From: Karstenula rhodostoma CBS 690.94
Lineage: Eukaryota > Ascomycota > Dothideomycetes > Pleosporales > Didymosphaeriaceae
DNA: 64,000 bases
Direction: 5' to 3'
Assembly (NCBI GenBank): GCA_010093485.1
Contig: MU001492.1
Coordinates: forward strand, 1,783,122-1,847,121
Part shown: positions 1-11,592 of the stretch, in pieces
Layout: each line of letters begins with the position of its first letter
Numbering within the stretch: the first letter of the stretch is position 1
Notes under the pieces: model-generated
Databases searched by the model: none
Told to the model about the DNA's origin: nothing
What the model saw: only the letters and a program-made list of their open reading frames with translations
Made by a program: the position numbers and the translations under genes

Positions 1-480
1 GAAACTGGGCCTAGATTTTGAAAATCACGACAAGACAAGCGTTAGTATAGAGTCCTGATACGCGCAAGCTGCAGGGTTCGTAGGGTAGTGTCTCTTCTTA
101 TATCGCGGTTGATATGCTTGACAGATCTATTGTTGCTTGTCCATATTTTCCAGGTCTACAAGCGGGGAGGTCACAGGTATGGCGTGCAAGATAGGAGAAA
201 AGTGAGGAGGAAGGGAGGGATGCGGAATACGCCGTAGTTTGAGAACAAGGAAGTCAGCCATATGCTGTAGAATACCCCGGTGCACGTAAAAAGATACCAT
301 AAATAGTGTAACGCCTGAAATTTCACAATCTGCAATGTAAAACCACTCAACCACGTGAGAAGAGATGATCCGCCTTCTGCGCAAAGCAACAAACCGCATC
401 TCGCGTAATATACAACGCACCCGCCAAAGAACCCGAAGCCCCTGCAAAACCTAACGAGCTGCTAGACTTACGGCCGAACC
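1..480. other. Non-coding left edge
   Basis: No reading frame here has convincing protein character. The stretch lies downstream of the minus-strand gene that ends at 481 and probably holds its 3' untranslated region. I see no repeat or RNA gene in it. Confidence 0.5.
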
Positions 481-1707
481 CTAGCTACCTAGAGCAAGGA
501 AGTTCAACTGAGCACGATCAGCCCGAAGGGCGAAACTGGGGAGTGGCATACTGACCCGGATATCCACGGATGCATGCAGATTATTAGCAGCTCCAGGGAT
601 GTAGTTGCAAGATGGCAGCTTGACCCTGCAGTTCGCTGGAGGCAGCCTAACCCTGATCGGCTCACCGACTTCACATGTGCCGTCCACGGCTGTAGGTCTC
701 TTGCTTAAGCGGTCATAGTATTTCCACGACTTCGTGGTAATCCACGCCGGATATTCAAACGTGTACGTACGTGAATGAAGCCCTGCTGGTGGGATATTGA
801 CCTTCGGTCGCGAATCCCAGTGCTGGTCGATCGGGGGATAGAGAGGCCGGGTAGCTGCGAAGTTCAGGTCGGGTACCTCTACGGTGTCGTTGGGCTGCTG
901 CTTCGTAAGGCTTGCGGGTGGCTTGAGACGACGCACGTCGTTCCAGGTCAGCCCGAGAAGCTTGACGTACATGTCTGCAACGGTGGTAGCGCCGATGGGG
1001 AGGAACTCGGGGTTGGGGACAGGTGCGCGGAGATGCGCGGGGAATTCTTGGATGCGGGTTGCTAGCGATTGTTCTTCTTGCTGCCGCTCTTGTTTCTCTC
1101 GGAGAGTCCTGTTGCGCTGGGCGGTGTGCAGGTGCTTCATGTTTTTCTGGAAATGCTCGATGCGTGCGTGAACGCGGTTGTAGACGTCGGATCGCTCGTC
1201 GTCGTGTGTGAAGATGTGGGTGAATATGGTCTCCTTGTCTGCGTCTGAGATGCGACCTGCAGCACAATGGTAGGCAATGGTGCTGCTGAGCTTATTGATG
1301 AAGCCGTAGTCATGCTTGTAATCTGGGGTCAGGAGTTGTACGTCAGCCAGGCTGACAGCGTTAGAATGGATATGGTCAATCACACTTTGACGCATGACCC
1401 CCTTGTTGCGTTTGGCTGCACGGTACGCGTTCAAAAGCTGACCCAAGACAGAGAGTGGCTTCGGCTCCCGTACAGCAAGGCTCCGGGACCCAAGTGAGGT
1501 TTGTGAACTTGCGTATGAGTTAGGCGCGGAAGAAGTCTGTGAGTAATCAAGACTCAACTCATCGATCTCGTCGTCCGAATCTAGATCTGAAGCCGAATCA
1601 GACAGTTCGGGTGAGGAAGGGGGAGTCAAGTCGATCTCGATCACGAATCGCTCCACGTTATGGGAAGGTTGATACTGTGGACGTAGCTTACTGAAATGGC
1701 GTGACAT
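481..1707 (-). CDS. Uncharacterised 408-residue protein
   Basis: This is a single-exon reading frame from a true ATG at 1707 to a stop at 481. Residues about 20-90 are acidic and rich in serine and aspartate, including DSDDEIDELS, and are probably disordered. The middle (about 90-215) is helical and charged and contains a glutamine- and arginine-rich stretch, REKQERQQEEQ. The C-terminal half has ordered-looking motifs such as TFEYPAWITTKSWKYYDRL. There is no signal peptide or membrane segment. I do not recognise the family. The length, balanced composition and absence of stops over 1.2 kb support a real gene. The function is unknown. It could carry an intron near the 3' end that I cannot see. 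Confidence 0.7.
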   Translation of the reverse strand: MSRHFSKLRPQYQPSHNVERFVIEIDLTPPSSPELSDSASDLDSDDEIDELSLDYSQTSSAPNSYASSQTSLGSRSLAVREPKPLSVLGQLLNAYRAAKRNKGVMRQSVIDHIHSNAVSLADVQLLTPDYKHDYGFINKLSSTIAYHCAAGRISDADKETIFTHIFTHDDERSDVYNRVHARIEHFQKNMKHLHTAQRNRTLREKQERQQEEQSLATRIQEFPAHLRAPVPNPEFLPIGATTVADMYVKLLGLTWNDVRRLKPPASLTKQQPNDTVEVPDLNFAATRPLYPPIDQHWDSRPKVNIPPAGLHSRTYTFEYPAWITTKSWKYYDRLSKRPTAVDGTCEVGEPIRVRLPPANCRVKLPSCNYIPGAANNLHASVDIRVSMPLPSFALRADRAQLNFLALGS

Positions 1708-2213
1708 GATGATGTTTTATACGACCCGGCGTATTGATTGCTCAAGCGAGGGTGTAGAATTAAGAGGTTGAAGGTTGAAGGTTGAAGTAGTTTGCGGGCT
1801 CAATGTAGAGTCGCTGTTGGATATCTGTTGAGGGAAGGATTTCACATTGAGGGCGTGTATATAAAATGCATTAAGTCCTAGTGAACGCTGACTTTGTGAG
1901 TTCACGAGACTTGAGGAGTGAAAATACACAACACTGATTGTGCATCGCGTATCGTTGGGTACAGTCTGTGTTGGCTGCATTGTAAACGTACCAGTCTTAA
2001 TGGCAACGTACTATGATCCGAAACAAAGCAAGCTTTGCAAGTCACCTGGCTATGGTCGCATATTGCCCTAGAATCGTTTGCTGATTTCGGACAGAGGCGC
2101 GGACTGATTGTTTTCAAGACCATGTCTTAGGTAAATGCAGAATATAGATCGAAGCTTGTGTATGTCTTGATAGAAATTGGAACGGTCGAGCAAGGTGGTA
2201 ATCGAAGAGAATG
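1708..2213. other. Intergenic, promoter of the 481-1707 gene
   Basis: This gap lies between the minus-strand start at 1707 and the 3' end of EFM7. It holds only short chance frames. Near 1764-1785 there is a small run of repeated gttgaag units. It should contain the upstream gene's promoter and the EFM7 3' untranslated region. Confidence 0.5.
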
Positions 2214-3224
2214 TCATGATGGCCATGTTAGCTCGTAGCCATAGACTGTCCGCCGTAAAAGCTCGTCCTAAGTAGATCAGCGAAAGTCCTCATCACGTGA
2301 TCAGAGCGAGCCTACCCCTGGATCCTTCTCGAACATGACCTTGTCCATGACCTTTTCGAATGTCTTGTTGACAACAAAGCCCGATTCTCGAGCCAGATCG
2401 AAAAAGGCCAGATCCTTCTCAAGGAGCCATGGGCGGTACGGCGTGAAGAAAACGAAGGCGCGAGAGTCTGGTGATTTCTTGAGCATAAGCTGTACGGTTT
2501 TGACAAGCTTAGCATGCTCTGAATGGTTGAACAGAAGATCAGCTAGGATAAGCACATCGAATCCGCGGTCGTCGGAAATATTCTTGGTCAGCTCGGCCGT
2601 GGGTGCGCCCCACAAATAGCCCTACAACCATCAGTCACAACGCCTTGCAGTTGACAGTCCATCGTACCTCGGCAGTGAAGTTTGTTTGATCAGATGACAT
2701 ATCGCAGTGTTCGATGTTGTACCGCAGGTTCTCTACAAGCTCGGCATCTGGATAGTCGGTCACGACGACCTCGTTGGCTCCGCTGAGAGCGCACACAATA
2801 CTGGGCAGACCAGCGCCTGCACCAAGCTCGAGCACGCTTTTGCTCTTGATATGTTCACCTGCGCGCTCCTCTAGGTAGTCTGACAGTGTTCGGCCGGCAT
2901 TCCAAAGAAGGTGACCCTTGGAACGTCAGTGTCGGTATGTCTTGGCAACGACCGGGTGGGTAGTGGGATGTTTTGGCTCGACGACGCATCTTGAGGATGT
3001 TGGGGATTTGACGTCTTCTGGAAAACGTCGCGAAGGTTGAGAGAGTGGCTCGTCTGGCAACACGGAGATCTTACCCACAGTGGGTTGTGGCCGACCAATC
3101 TGATGTTGAGCTCCTTCCCAGACAAGAGGGTGTGTGAGGCAAAGGTTGGCTTCTTTTCTGGTTCGTAGAAGCCCTCGGGCTCTTGGAAGAGGTCAAGGCC
3201 CACATGTTCGGCGTCGTCGGCCAT
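2214..3224 (-). CDS. EFM7: Protein N-terminal and lysine methyltransferase EFM7 (Nnt1)
   Basis: A Rossmann-fold SAM-dependent methyltransferase. In yeast this family methylates the N-terminus and adjacent lysine of translation elongation factor eEF1A in the cytosol. Exons on the minus strand are 3075-3224, 2668-2916, 2316-2621 and 2214-2267, giving 252 residues. The joins restore family motifs: [13 protein letters not shown] at intron 1 (158 bp), [14 protein letters not shown] at intron 2 (46 bp), and [16 protein letters not shown] at intron 3 (48 bp). The SAM-binding motif [13 protein letters not shown] and the acidic VVVTDYPD strand are intact. Without the last small exon the protein would stop early and lose the conserved tail. 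The ATG at 3224 gives [19 protein letters not shown], and the preceding in-frame TTG is not a start. Its promoter carries a TCACGTGA palindrome. Confidence 0.93.
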
Positions 3225-3304
3225 GATCAAGCCTGGCTGGAAGAGAGGTTGTAGAAACGCGGTTGGCTACTTGGCGTGAAGGTCAAATTTCGGCTACCCC
3301 ACAG

Positions 3305-3312
3305 TCACGTGA
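3305..3312. promoter_or_regulatory. TCACGTGA palindrome upstream of EFM7
   Basis: A perfect TCACGTGA octamer lies 81 bp upstream of the EFM7 ATG. This is the E-box core recognised by Cbf1-type bHLH factors in fungi (established knowledge). Its use here is inferred. A second identical octamer lies at 2293-2300, inside EFM7 intron 3. Confidence 0.4.
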
Positions 3313-3770
3313 TGGCGGCGTTCGCTTCGGTAGGAGATGTTTTGGCGCCGGTCACAAGTAACGAGAAACGGAGGAGAAAAGCGAGGGCAGAGAGGCGCGC
3401 ACCATGATGGCTGCATGCTGACATGTCCGAAGCCTGAGCCCGCCAGCGTCCCCACGCGTTTCCGGAGTTTGTTTGCACCGGGAGCAGACGCAGGGACTGG
3501 GGCCTCCTTTGTCCAGTCTGGACCACGGATTTTCTATTGAAGCTGCTCCTCGGCACCGCACGCAGGACAAGACCAGATGCTCACCCTCACCACAGAACGT
3601 CGCCCGTCGCTAACCTTTGTAGCCGTCTCACGCCCCAAACACCGGTTGATCAAGGCGCACGCCGGCGGTCTCGAACCTAGCGCGCCTTCGACGAGGCCGT
3701 GCCCCGCGCTGATTGGTAGAAACTTGCTCACTCTTCTGCATCGCAAACCCACCACCCACCACCCACTGTG

Positions 3771-3805
3771 ACCGCAACCCGCAACCCGCAACCCGCAACA
3801 CGCAA
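3771..3805. repeat. Five 7-bp tandem units (CCCGCAA)
   Basis: Units read accgcaa, three copies of cccgcaa, then cacgcaa. A CCACCCA-type repeat lies immediately before it. This is a short minisatellite inside the divergent promoter region. Confidence 0.8.
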
Positions 3806-4438
3806 CACATTCCTCCACCGCGTCGGGCTCGCTCGCCGGGAACAAGCCTCTCTTCAACACGATCCCTTCAAGCAAGTTCCGTGCGCCTTTCCAGCCCGCC
3901 GCCCACGGGCACCTGCAGCGGCGAGCCCACTCACGCACTTCCGCACCTTCCCTGCGTCGTGCTCTCCCCGGCACCTGCTCTTCGCCCCTTCCGTCCCTCC
4001 TCTCGCCTTTTCCTTTTCCTTTTCCCTGCCCCAGGCGCAGATTAATCTGCTCGTTTGTGCGCACCTCGCATCAATTCCATCTGCTCCATCACCACCACCC
4101 AGCCGCCTGGACAGCTTTACCGACGGCCTCTTGCCTTCACAGCCACACCCACCAAGTCTCGGGTCGCACCGCCATAGCACGTTCCCGGCCCTGTCTGTGT
4201 GCCCATAGCGGAACGCAGAACATCTGAGTGGCCCTGTCAAACAGCCTGGCCCAAGCCCGTCTTCCGCGGGCACCTTTCTTCCCGTGCTTCCACGTGCCTT
4301 CCGCTGAGGTCAAGATCAAGACCAGGATCACCATCTCCTACTTACGCGTCCGTTCCTCACCGTGCGGGCACCAAGCGCAAAGTCTAGTCTGCGCGCTTCA
4401 TGAGCATAATATAATCGTCCCCTTGCTACAGTCTCACC

Positions 4439-6241
4439 ATGTGGGCAGAGGTCAACGGCGAGAAGAAGAAGGTCGCTTGGTATGTGACACCCTCTTTTCC
4501 TCTTCCCTGTTACCCTGTGAGCCTTGCCTCGTGCTCCAGTATCTATCGAACCATCTTCTGCCAACTTTCTCACCTTGTAACGCCGGCTGAAAGCTTGCCG
4601 AACGCCTCCGTCCATGCATACTAATGCCAATGTAGCGGCCCATGCATCCGAGGTCATCGTTCCTCAAAATGCGACCATCGTGATCGGGTGCTCGTCGAAG
4701 TTCGAAAGCCCGGTCGACCTCTCAGCAGCTGTCCGCACCCCACTGGGTCATGTAGCTGCGAGCGCGTCGTCATCAACTACACCATCCCCAAGTCCTCAGA
4801 GTGCGCTTGTCCGTCTGACGCTGCCTCACCAGTGCTCGTGAACAACGGCACCGGACGCGTTCAAAAACCTCGTGGTCGCAAATCTACCGTGACTACCTTC
4901 AGTACTGCCGTACTCGAAAAGGCCATCAAGGCTGCCCAAGACGGCGAAACCGACTCCTCGTCTCACCTCACGAGGACCCCAACGAGCGAAAGCAACAATG
5001 CGTCGATGCCTTCTAGCGCGAGCTCGACGCCACGACTGGCCCCACTGCAGAAAGACGTCGATCAAGTCATCGCTCAACCCTCCGCTCCTGCTTCTCCACC
5101 TGCAACCTCCCAAGGTGTGTCCAGCTGCTGCAAGCCTGAACCCGTACAAGCGCAGAGTGGAAGCTGTTGCAGCAGCAAGGCAGTTCCACCGCCTCAGCCT
5201 GAGCCCGCGAAGAAGTCCTGTTGCGGAGGTTCTGCTCCTGCTCAACCAGCGCAAGTACTAATGCCACAGCCTCATATGCCGCAGAACTATCCACAACATG
5301 TCCCCACCTTTAACCAGTATCCGGCACAATTTCAGCAGCCTCCCTTTGGCATGCCTCATCCTGGCAGTAATTTCGTGCACTCGCAGCCGCCGTTCAGCTT
5401 CAACACACCGATATACAACCACATGGCTTCTGGCTATCAGCCGCCGGTATCCATGCCTATGACACCAATACACGGACACGCCGCACATCATAACCCGGAC
5501 CACAACTGTCATTGTGGTGATGCTTGCAGCTGTTTTGGCTGCGCAGCACATCCGAACAACGCGACCATGATCGAATACGTTCGCTCAATGCATCAGTTCA
5601 TGAGCACGGGCCAATTTGGTGCAATGCCTCCACCAACCTACGATGTGCCATCTTATCCTCACCAACCAGGATTCGGTGCCGAAGCCCACATTACTCTGAA
5701 CCCTATGCAGACCGCCTACCTCCCTGCGACCCAGATGAATTTCCAGCCAAGCATAAACACCATGACTATGCAACATCCGCCAATGAACCTACCAGGCCCG
5801 TGGCCACAGACTTCCACCCCGGGCTCGATCCATGGCTCTCAAACAACAGCAACAGCCTACTTCGAACATACTATCGCTTCCAGCGACCCGGCGACAGCTC
5901 ACAGCAGGGAGCCCTCCATACCCCCAAAGGCCGAAGAGCAGGTACAGAGCCCCACCTTTACCGACAGCCCAAGCGAAGGCAAAGAGGAGGACACTGTTAC
6001 TCTATCGCCCTCGGCATTCCTCTGGCAGGAAATGGTACTACCGGGATGCAACGACGCGACAGGCACTTGTCAATGTGGCGACGGTTGCGAGTGCGTTGGC
6101 TGTCTGACGCATGGTGGACACAATGGTGTGACTTTGGAGATGATGGAAGGCGATGGACAGGATACGTTCCCGGATTTTGCCACCCCGGCGGACACCAGTT
6201 CCTCAAATCAGTTCGCTGAGTTTCCGACCGCACCAACTTGA
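4439..6241 (+). CDS. MAC1: Copper-fist transcription factor, Mac1/GRISEA-like
   Basis: A copper-sensing nuclear activator; in fungi such factors turn on copper uptake genes when copper is scarce. Exons are 4439-4479 and 4636-6241 (548 residues). The 156-bp intron has GTATGT, a branch point ACTAAT and acceptor TGTAG. Splicing creates the N-terminal copper fist: VACGPCIRGHRSSKCDH supplies the C-x2-C-x8-C-x-H zinc set, followed by the minor-groove motif RKPGRPLSSC and a cysteine tail with CSCERV. Two C-terminal copper-regulatory motifs of the form CxCxxxCxCxxCxxH occur near residues 305 (CHCGDACSCFGCAAH) and 491 (CQCGDGCECVGCLTH), as in Mac1. Three extra Cys-Cys pairs lie between (SSCCK, GSCCS, KSCCGG). 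Linkers are rich in proline, glutamine and serine. Unspliced, the DNA-binding domain would be lost. Confidence 0.9.
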
Positions 6242-6843
6242 GGTTGAAGTAGTCGATTCATTGCGTTTACATACTTCCTGAACGATGGTACCCCAAACAT
6301 CGCGGTTTGACCGCCGCGGCAAGACCTGCACATGCTACACCTGTTGAGCACGGAGCTCCAAGCTTGTGCATCATATGGGAGCGCACGGCCATCTGCTGCG
6401 TTTTTAGCCAGCATCAGAGGCTCTCGCGCTCCCACCAAGCGCACGCTATCACTCACAGCATGTGTGAACGAGCTTCACGATTACACGACATGCTAATTTG
6501 TAAATTCTTCACCCCTTGACGGACCGAGCCCTTGCTCGCCGTACATAGCACTAGTTAGATATCCACGGGCATGGTTGTTTCAGCATATCTCGTTGCTAGG
6601 GAATCGGTCTCAAGACCCAAGACAGGACGGCCATGTAGCTTGGCTATAGCATACCTCAGGCACGCTCGAAAATTATACCCCACAACACGACAGCGTATCC
6701 GCCGTCTTCGTAGACTCTCGTGTCCCTATCCATCTTTCGCAGCCGTGCTCCCCTCGTGTCCTCTGCATCCTCTTCTCCCCTCTTTGTCAACCCAGCCCCG
6801 GCGCCCCTTTCCCTTTCCCCGCTCCTGCCGCGGAGATGAAGCA

Positions 6844-6868
6844 CCCCACCCCACCCCACCCCACCCCC
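6844..6868 (-). repeat. (CCCCA)n tract, G-quadruplex motif on the minus strand
   Basis: Four C4 tracts and one C5 tract (6844-6847, 6849-6852, 6854-6857, 6859-6862, 6864-6868) are separated by single A bases. The minus strand therefore has five G-runs with one-base loops, which fits the canonical G-quadruplex rule. Confidence 0.85.
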
Positions 6869-7325
6869 GTCCCCGTATCTGCGTGCGGCTGCAGCTGTCC
6901 GCTTCAGGAGCTCGAATCCCTACCAGTATTGTACGACGCACACTGCATGCATCCTGCGGCGTCGGCACATGCGGTCTGTATCTGTATGTGCCGGGGGACG
7001 AACCTAAGCAAGATGCGGTAATCCTCCCTCCCCCGCTCGCTCCCTTCCTGGCTGGAAGCAGCGGAAACCCCCGGGACATCATGACCTGGCAGGCACTTTC
7101 AAATGTCGAATTCACAGCACAGCGCAGCTAGCGCGGTCCTTTTCATTCCTTTGCATTCCGTTCCATCCGCAAAGGCACCCTTCAACCGGAACGCAAAGGG
7201 GAATTATTCACCTACTGCAAACCACTACAGTTGGAGTACGGTAGCTAGGTCTCGTTTTTTTTTTTCCCTAGCCAGCGGTGGCTATGTGCGGGTCAGCTGT
7301 CAGTCGGTGTGGCATTGATGGGTGA

Positions 7326-7346
7326 GGGGGAGGGAGGGAGGGAGGG
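7326..7346 (+). repeat. (GGGA)n tract, G-quadruplex motif on the plus strand
   Basis: G5 followed by four G3 tracts, each separated by a single A. This is a plus-strand match to the G-quadruplex rule, about 460 bp from the oppositely oriented tract at 6844. Confidence 0.85.
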
Positions 7347-8263
7347 AGGCGAGGCTCGTTTGTGCCGTTTTACCGGTCGCCGCCGCGTCGTCCGTGCTTG
7401 CCATGAGGATGGATGAAGAGGTGCGTAGGCGAATGCTTGGGGTGGGGGCTGTTAGTCACTGCTATTGCTACATGATGCAGGATTGCATACCTTGCAAAGA
7501 GTCCGGCTCAGTGTGTCGCTGCTCTCTGACTTGTTTTATTTTGTGGCTACCTACCATCAACAACCTCACATCATCATCTCAGGCAGTAAACACAGGCCTT
7601 GTCACGGTCAAACGCTACCACAAAAGAGGTATAACCTTTCGTTGTTGGCATTTTCACATAATGGATCGCTCAAAGAGCGGGTCACGAATAGGCCCACTGG
7701 ACACGAACCATCCCTGAGCCGCCCAGATCCATCTGCAAACCACCGCTTCTCCAGCAGAATTTCCCCGAACGCCCCATGACAGCAATCCGAAACCTGAACC
7801 CAACTCATGATGACACCACCCAACCACATGCATGCCTGTTCCATCAACGTCCAACCGGAACCATTACCAGCCAGTACCACCACCAGCATACTCCACCTCT
7901 TCCTAGCATCCATCGAACGTGATCCTTGCCCAGAGCCCGATAGAAAGACGCTTGAAAAAGAGAAAGAAACGCCAGGTAGCGGTATCGCACATGGCAGATC
8001 CGCACACAATGTACAGAAAGCAGCAAAGAACTTACAATTCAAGAAAAGCTCCTTGCGGAGAATGATCGGTACCGCATGCCGTCGGGTTATCCATGTTGAA
8101 GTTTCGCAGATCCGAAACGCCTCCAAAAGTCCGTCGAGATCGGTTCGATGTTGAGAAGAAAGTGTTTCGACATAGTCAAGTATTGACCAACATTGCCGTT
8201 AAAGCCTAGAAAGAAACACTGTAGAAGGAAAATCGTTCCGAAGCAATACGACCCGGGCCGCAA

Positions 8264-9684
8264 TCAGTTGTCGCTGAACACGATCGTGAGCGTTTTGCCC
8301 TCAGCAACGCTTGCCTGTAAGGATTTAGATCAGCTCGGGTTATCGATGACACCAAACAACATACCGTGCAACCGTCAGGGTTGCCTCCGCCGTTGGAGTT
8401 GTAGTACTGCCCGTTCCTGTAGGAACAGGGATTGCTCACACCGTCGCCCGTGAATCGAATGACGAAGTTAAGCTTCGCGTCTGGGTTGGTTGGCTTATTC
8501 TGCAGGAGACCAGTGTAACCCATGTTCGAGATGATATCGTCGAACGAAGTCCCGATGTTGACCGGAGCCCGATTGCCCGTGTCACCTTGGCCATTACCCC
8601 ACGTGCAAGCTTGAGCCTCTGAGACACCCTGATTGTTGACATAATACTGGGCAGAGGTAGGCTTGTTGTCCCAGAAATAGTACGACTTCTGGTCCGGGTT
8701 GGCAAGCTCCTTGGTCTCTCCAGGATTGATGGTAAGAGGAAGAGTCTCACTCTCAGTTCCTATGGACAGTCAATAGAAGTTTTCCGATACACCTGAGCAC
8801 GTACCTGGGTAATCAGTCCGACAAAGAGAAACTGGCTTGGTAAGTTTGCTCTGCACCTTGACCTTGACACGACTAGAGCCTCTGCCGCAGAGAGTCTTGG
8901 AGAGGGAGCCATCAGCCATCTCTAGCATGCCATCCTGGTTGCAAAAAAGTCCACCAACCGACTCTTTCTTTGCGCCTTGCATCTTCGGAAATGACATCTT
9001 AAGATAAGGATTTGGGCAGGCGTAGGAGCAGAATCGACCCTTGGAGCAGCATTCGCCTCCGGGACAAGAGCCTGTTGGAACAGTCATGATATCGTGGTAG
9101 CCGGCCACATCTCGCTTCGCAGGAGCTTGGATACCGGACCAACCACCAAGCCCCTCGTGCCCAAGGTGGAACGCGCCATAACCAGCAGGGAACTCGCTGC
9201 ATTTGAACTTGCGGTTGGGGAACTCCTTGTCGCAGTCGGGGCAGCTGCCATCATCGCCCACTGGGTGGTATGATGTCGGGTCAGGCGCCTCGTTGTAGTC
9301 AGCTGGCTGCTCCGTAGGCTTTGGGTTCGAGACAGGAAGCTCCGGTTCTGACTGTTCGACGGGCTCAGGATCCTGGGCAACGTTGTTGATCTCGACGGGC
9401 TGGGGTTTCGCCGGTGGGGCTGGCGTCGGTGCGACAGCGGCAGACGATGAGAGAGTGCCGTCCTCGCCCCAGGTGAACGTGCCATTCGAGATTCCGTTGC
9501 GCACATCCTCTTCGCTGATTGAGTGACCGTTGAGCTCGTAGATGACGACCGTCTCGACAGGGCCAGGGACGTAGACTGCCGTAGCCGCGCGCTTAACAAC
9601 GGCTGCATGGCGGTGCGCATGTCCATGGGGCTTGGCCAGAGCCGTCGCGGCGGCCGTGGCGAGAATGACGGAAAAGTATTTCAT
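8264..9684 (-). CDS. SUN-family secreted cell-wall protein
   Basis: SUN-family (Sim1/Uth1/Sun4-type) proteins are secreted, act on beta-glucan and help cell separation and wall remodelling. Exons on the minus strand are 8805-9684, 8365-8759 and 8264-8314 (441 residues). Introns are 45 and 50 bp. The joins give TDYPG/TESETLPL and GCT/ASVAEGKTLTIVFSDN, the usual SUN C-terminus. Features in order: signal peptide (MKYFSVILATAAATALA), a processing-like KR near residue 31, a proline/glutamate-rich linker (about 90-150), then the cysteine-rich SUN domain with CSKGRFCSYACPNPY, LFCNQDGML and CTWGNG. The ATG at 9684 is a true start. Which yeast paralogue it matches best cannot be told by eye. Confidence 0.92.
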
Positions 9685-11592
9685 ATTTCCTGCTGTAGAT
9701 GCTTACCAACGCGTCAAGGTAGCTGCGGTTGATAGTGCTACTGCCCAATTAGCCACTGTCGGCGAGCGCGGGGGTCTACAGAGACCAATGCGCCTGCAGC
9801 AGAGATACATACAATGGCGAAAGGCCGGTCTGCAAAGGCAATTGGAATGTCCAGCGGTGCGCAGCGACCTGTTGCGGCTTGCGGCCGGAGGAATGAAGGT
9901 GGGTGCGGCTGAAAAAGATACTGGAAAGCCTAAGGAGTGAATTGGAGACGGAACTCCAGGTAGGGTGACGAAACAATAAGAAGAGGAGAGTGCCGCAACT
10001 GGAGGGAGAGATTGAAGGTCGCAGCAGAATTGAAAGAGGGAGTGTTTGTGAGAGGCGGGGCGCGGCAGGTGTTGTTGTTTGCTATGAGGTTGCCAAGACA
10101 GCGATCGCGCCTGCCCTTTTTGCGATTGCGCTCGTGGGAATGGGCTCAGGAACGAGACTCTCGGATCTGGGCCGAGTCCTTTTTTGTCCACGGCGGGAAT
10201 GAGCGTCGGCTGGACCGTTTGGACACGAAGCGAGTGTGAGGGTGAAGGTGAAGGTGAAGGCTTGACAAAGCCAGTTCAGCCGCAGCGCACCGAGTCCAAG
10301 CGAAAGAGCGACGAATGTGTTTAGACGTGTTCGAGATCGGTAGGCTTGACAAGCTATTAGGGGTGAAGAGATGTGGCGGAAAACGAAGGACTGGGGTCAA
10401 TGGGCAGAAAGCGAACAGCAGGGCCAGCAGCAGACTTGTGGTACGGTTGCATTGAGTGCAGTCGCTCGTCGAATATAACATGCAGCGCGAAAGATGGCCA
10501 TGAGCTGTGCCACAGCATATCCCGAGCAAATTGCATGGCCAAGTATAGCGGGCGGCAAGCGTTGCGTCTCTGCGGCACAGCCATTCGACCGGACGCTCAA
10601 GCGCATCCGTCTTCGCATGCAGCGTACACAGCGCATTGGTTCTGTCGGCCTATGTGTACTACCGCAAATGTCGTATAGTGCCTGGCACTATGCCTCAATC
10701 CAGGCACACTGTTTATCCCTGCGTGCCACATCTCGCCGCTCGAGGGTGAGGGCGGAATTAGAACCTCTGTGGCGAAGCAAGCAAGCAAAGCAACTTCTAG
10801 ACGTAAGACGCATACCATCTTGTGAGCCCCAATCAGGGCATCTGCGGTGCTATCGACCAGCCTGAGGTAGCGTTTCACCCAGCCTATGTCGTCACGCCCC
10901 AACTCTGTGTACTCTGTACGCCGGCACTAGAAGATTTCAGTTACCTCGCAGCAGATTCGACGAGGTTAAGCGACCGTGTCTCCAACAAAATGCCGTGTCC
11001 AAAGTCGATACCGCGCAATGGTATGGTGGGTGAGGGTGACGATGAGGAGTGATGTCGTCCTCTAAGCTCTAAGCGCCAACGATGCAGGGTGCAGCGCTTG
11101 CAAGGCGGGTCTAACATTCCGCGGCAGGGTTGGCACGTCCCACGTTCATTCTCGACAACGACGCAGTGCATGTCCTTCTGTCATTGCGAGTTCGCCGGGT
11201 CGACAATCTTGCAAGTTTGATTCCAGTGGCGGCACAGCGCTTGTCGGGTGAGAAGCAGCCAGGGTACGATGCAGTTGCATGCAGCTTCACTCTATTGTGA
11301 TCGCCAACGGCGTCACACTGTGTACCTGCAGGACATGAACAAAACGAGAGCGTCCAATGCACGTCGTCGTATAGAGGTGGTACCAACGTTTCTCCACGTG
11401 AGATAGAAACAAAGTTTCAGACCCACGAGGTCCTCCCGGGCGTGGCTAACGGATGAGACATCATACATAACAATGCATTGTTCAGAAGAATACACATGCT
11501 TCCTATCCTCGGCGGTATACGCCTCGAGCACACGCTTGCATGCAAAACCCGCCCTTTCGCCAGAATGCCATGCTTTCGCTGTCCAAACACAA
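9685..11592. other. 1.9-kb intergenic region upstream of the SUN gene
   Basis: This gap holds the SUN promoter and the 3' flank of BZZ1. A GGTGAA repeat lies near 10241-10260. Open frames on both strands overlap one another and lack recognisable motifs, so I call no gene. Much of it may be a long 5' leader. Confidence 0.5.

Larger units (their letters stand above)
3225..4438. other. Divergent promoter region of EFM7 and the copper-fist gene
   Basis: About 1.2 kb lies between two divergent starts. It is pyrimidine-rich toward the right, with CCTTTT repeats near 4010-4030, as expected for a long fungal 5' leader. Overlapping open frames occur on both strands, but none shows domain character or a credible start. 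I see no RNA gene. Confidence 0.5.
6242..8263. other. 2-kb intergenic region with guanine-tract repeats
   Basis: This gap lies between the copper-fist gene and the 3' end of the SUN gene. I found no convincing gene; open frames are short and of low quality. It contains two strong G-quadruplex-type tracts of opposite strand polarity and a run of T around 7255-7266. Confidence 0.55.
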
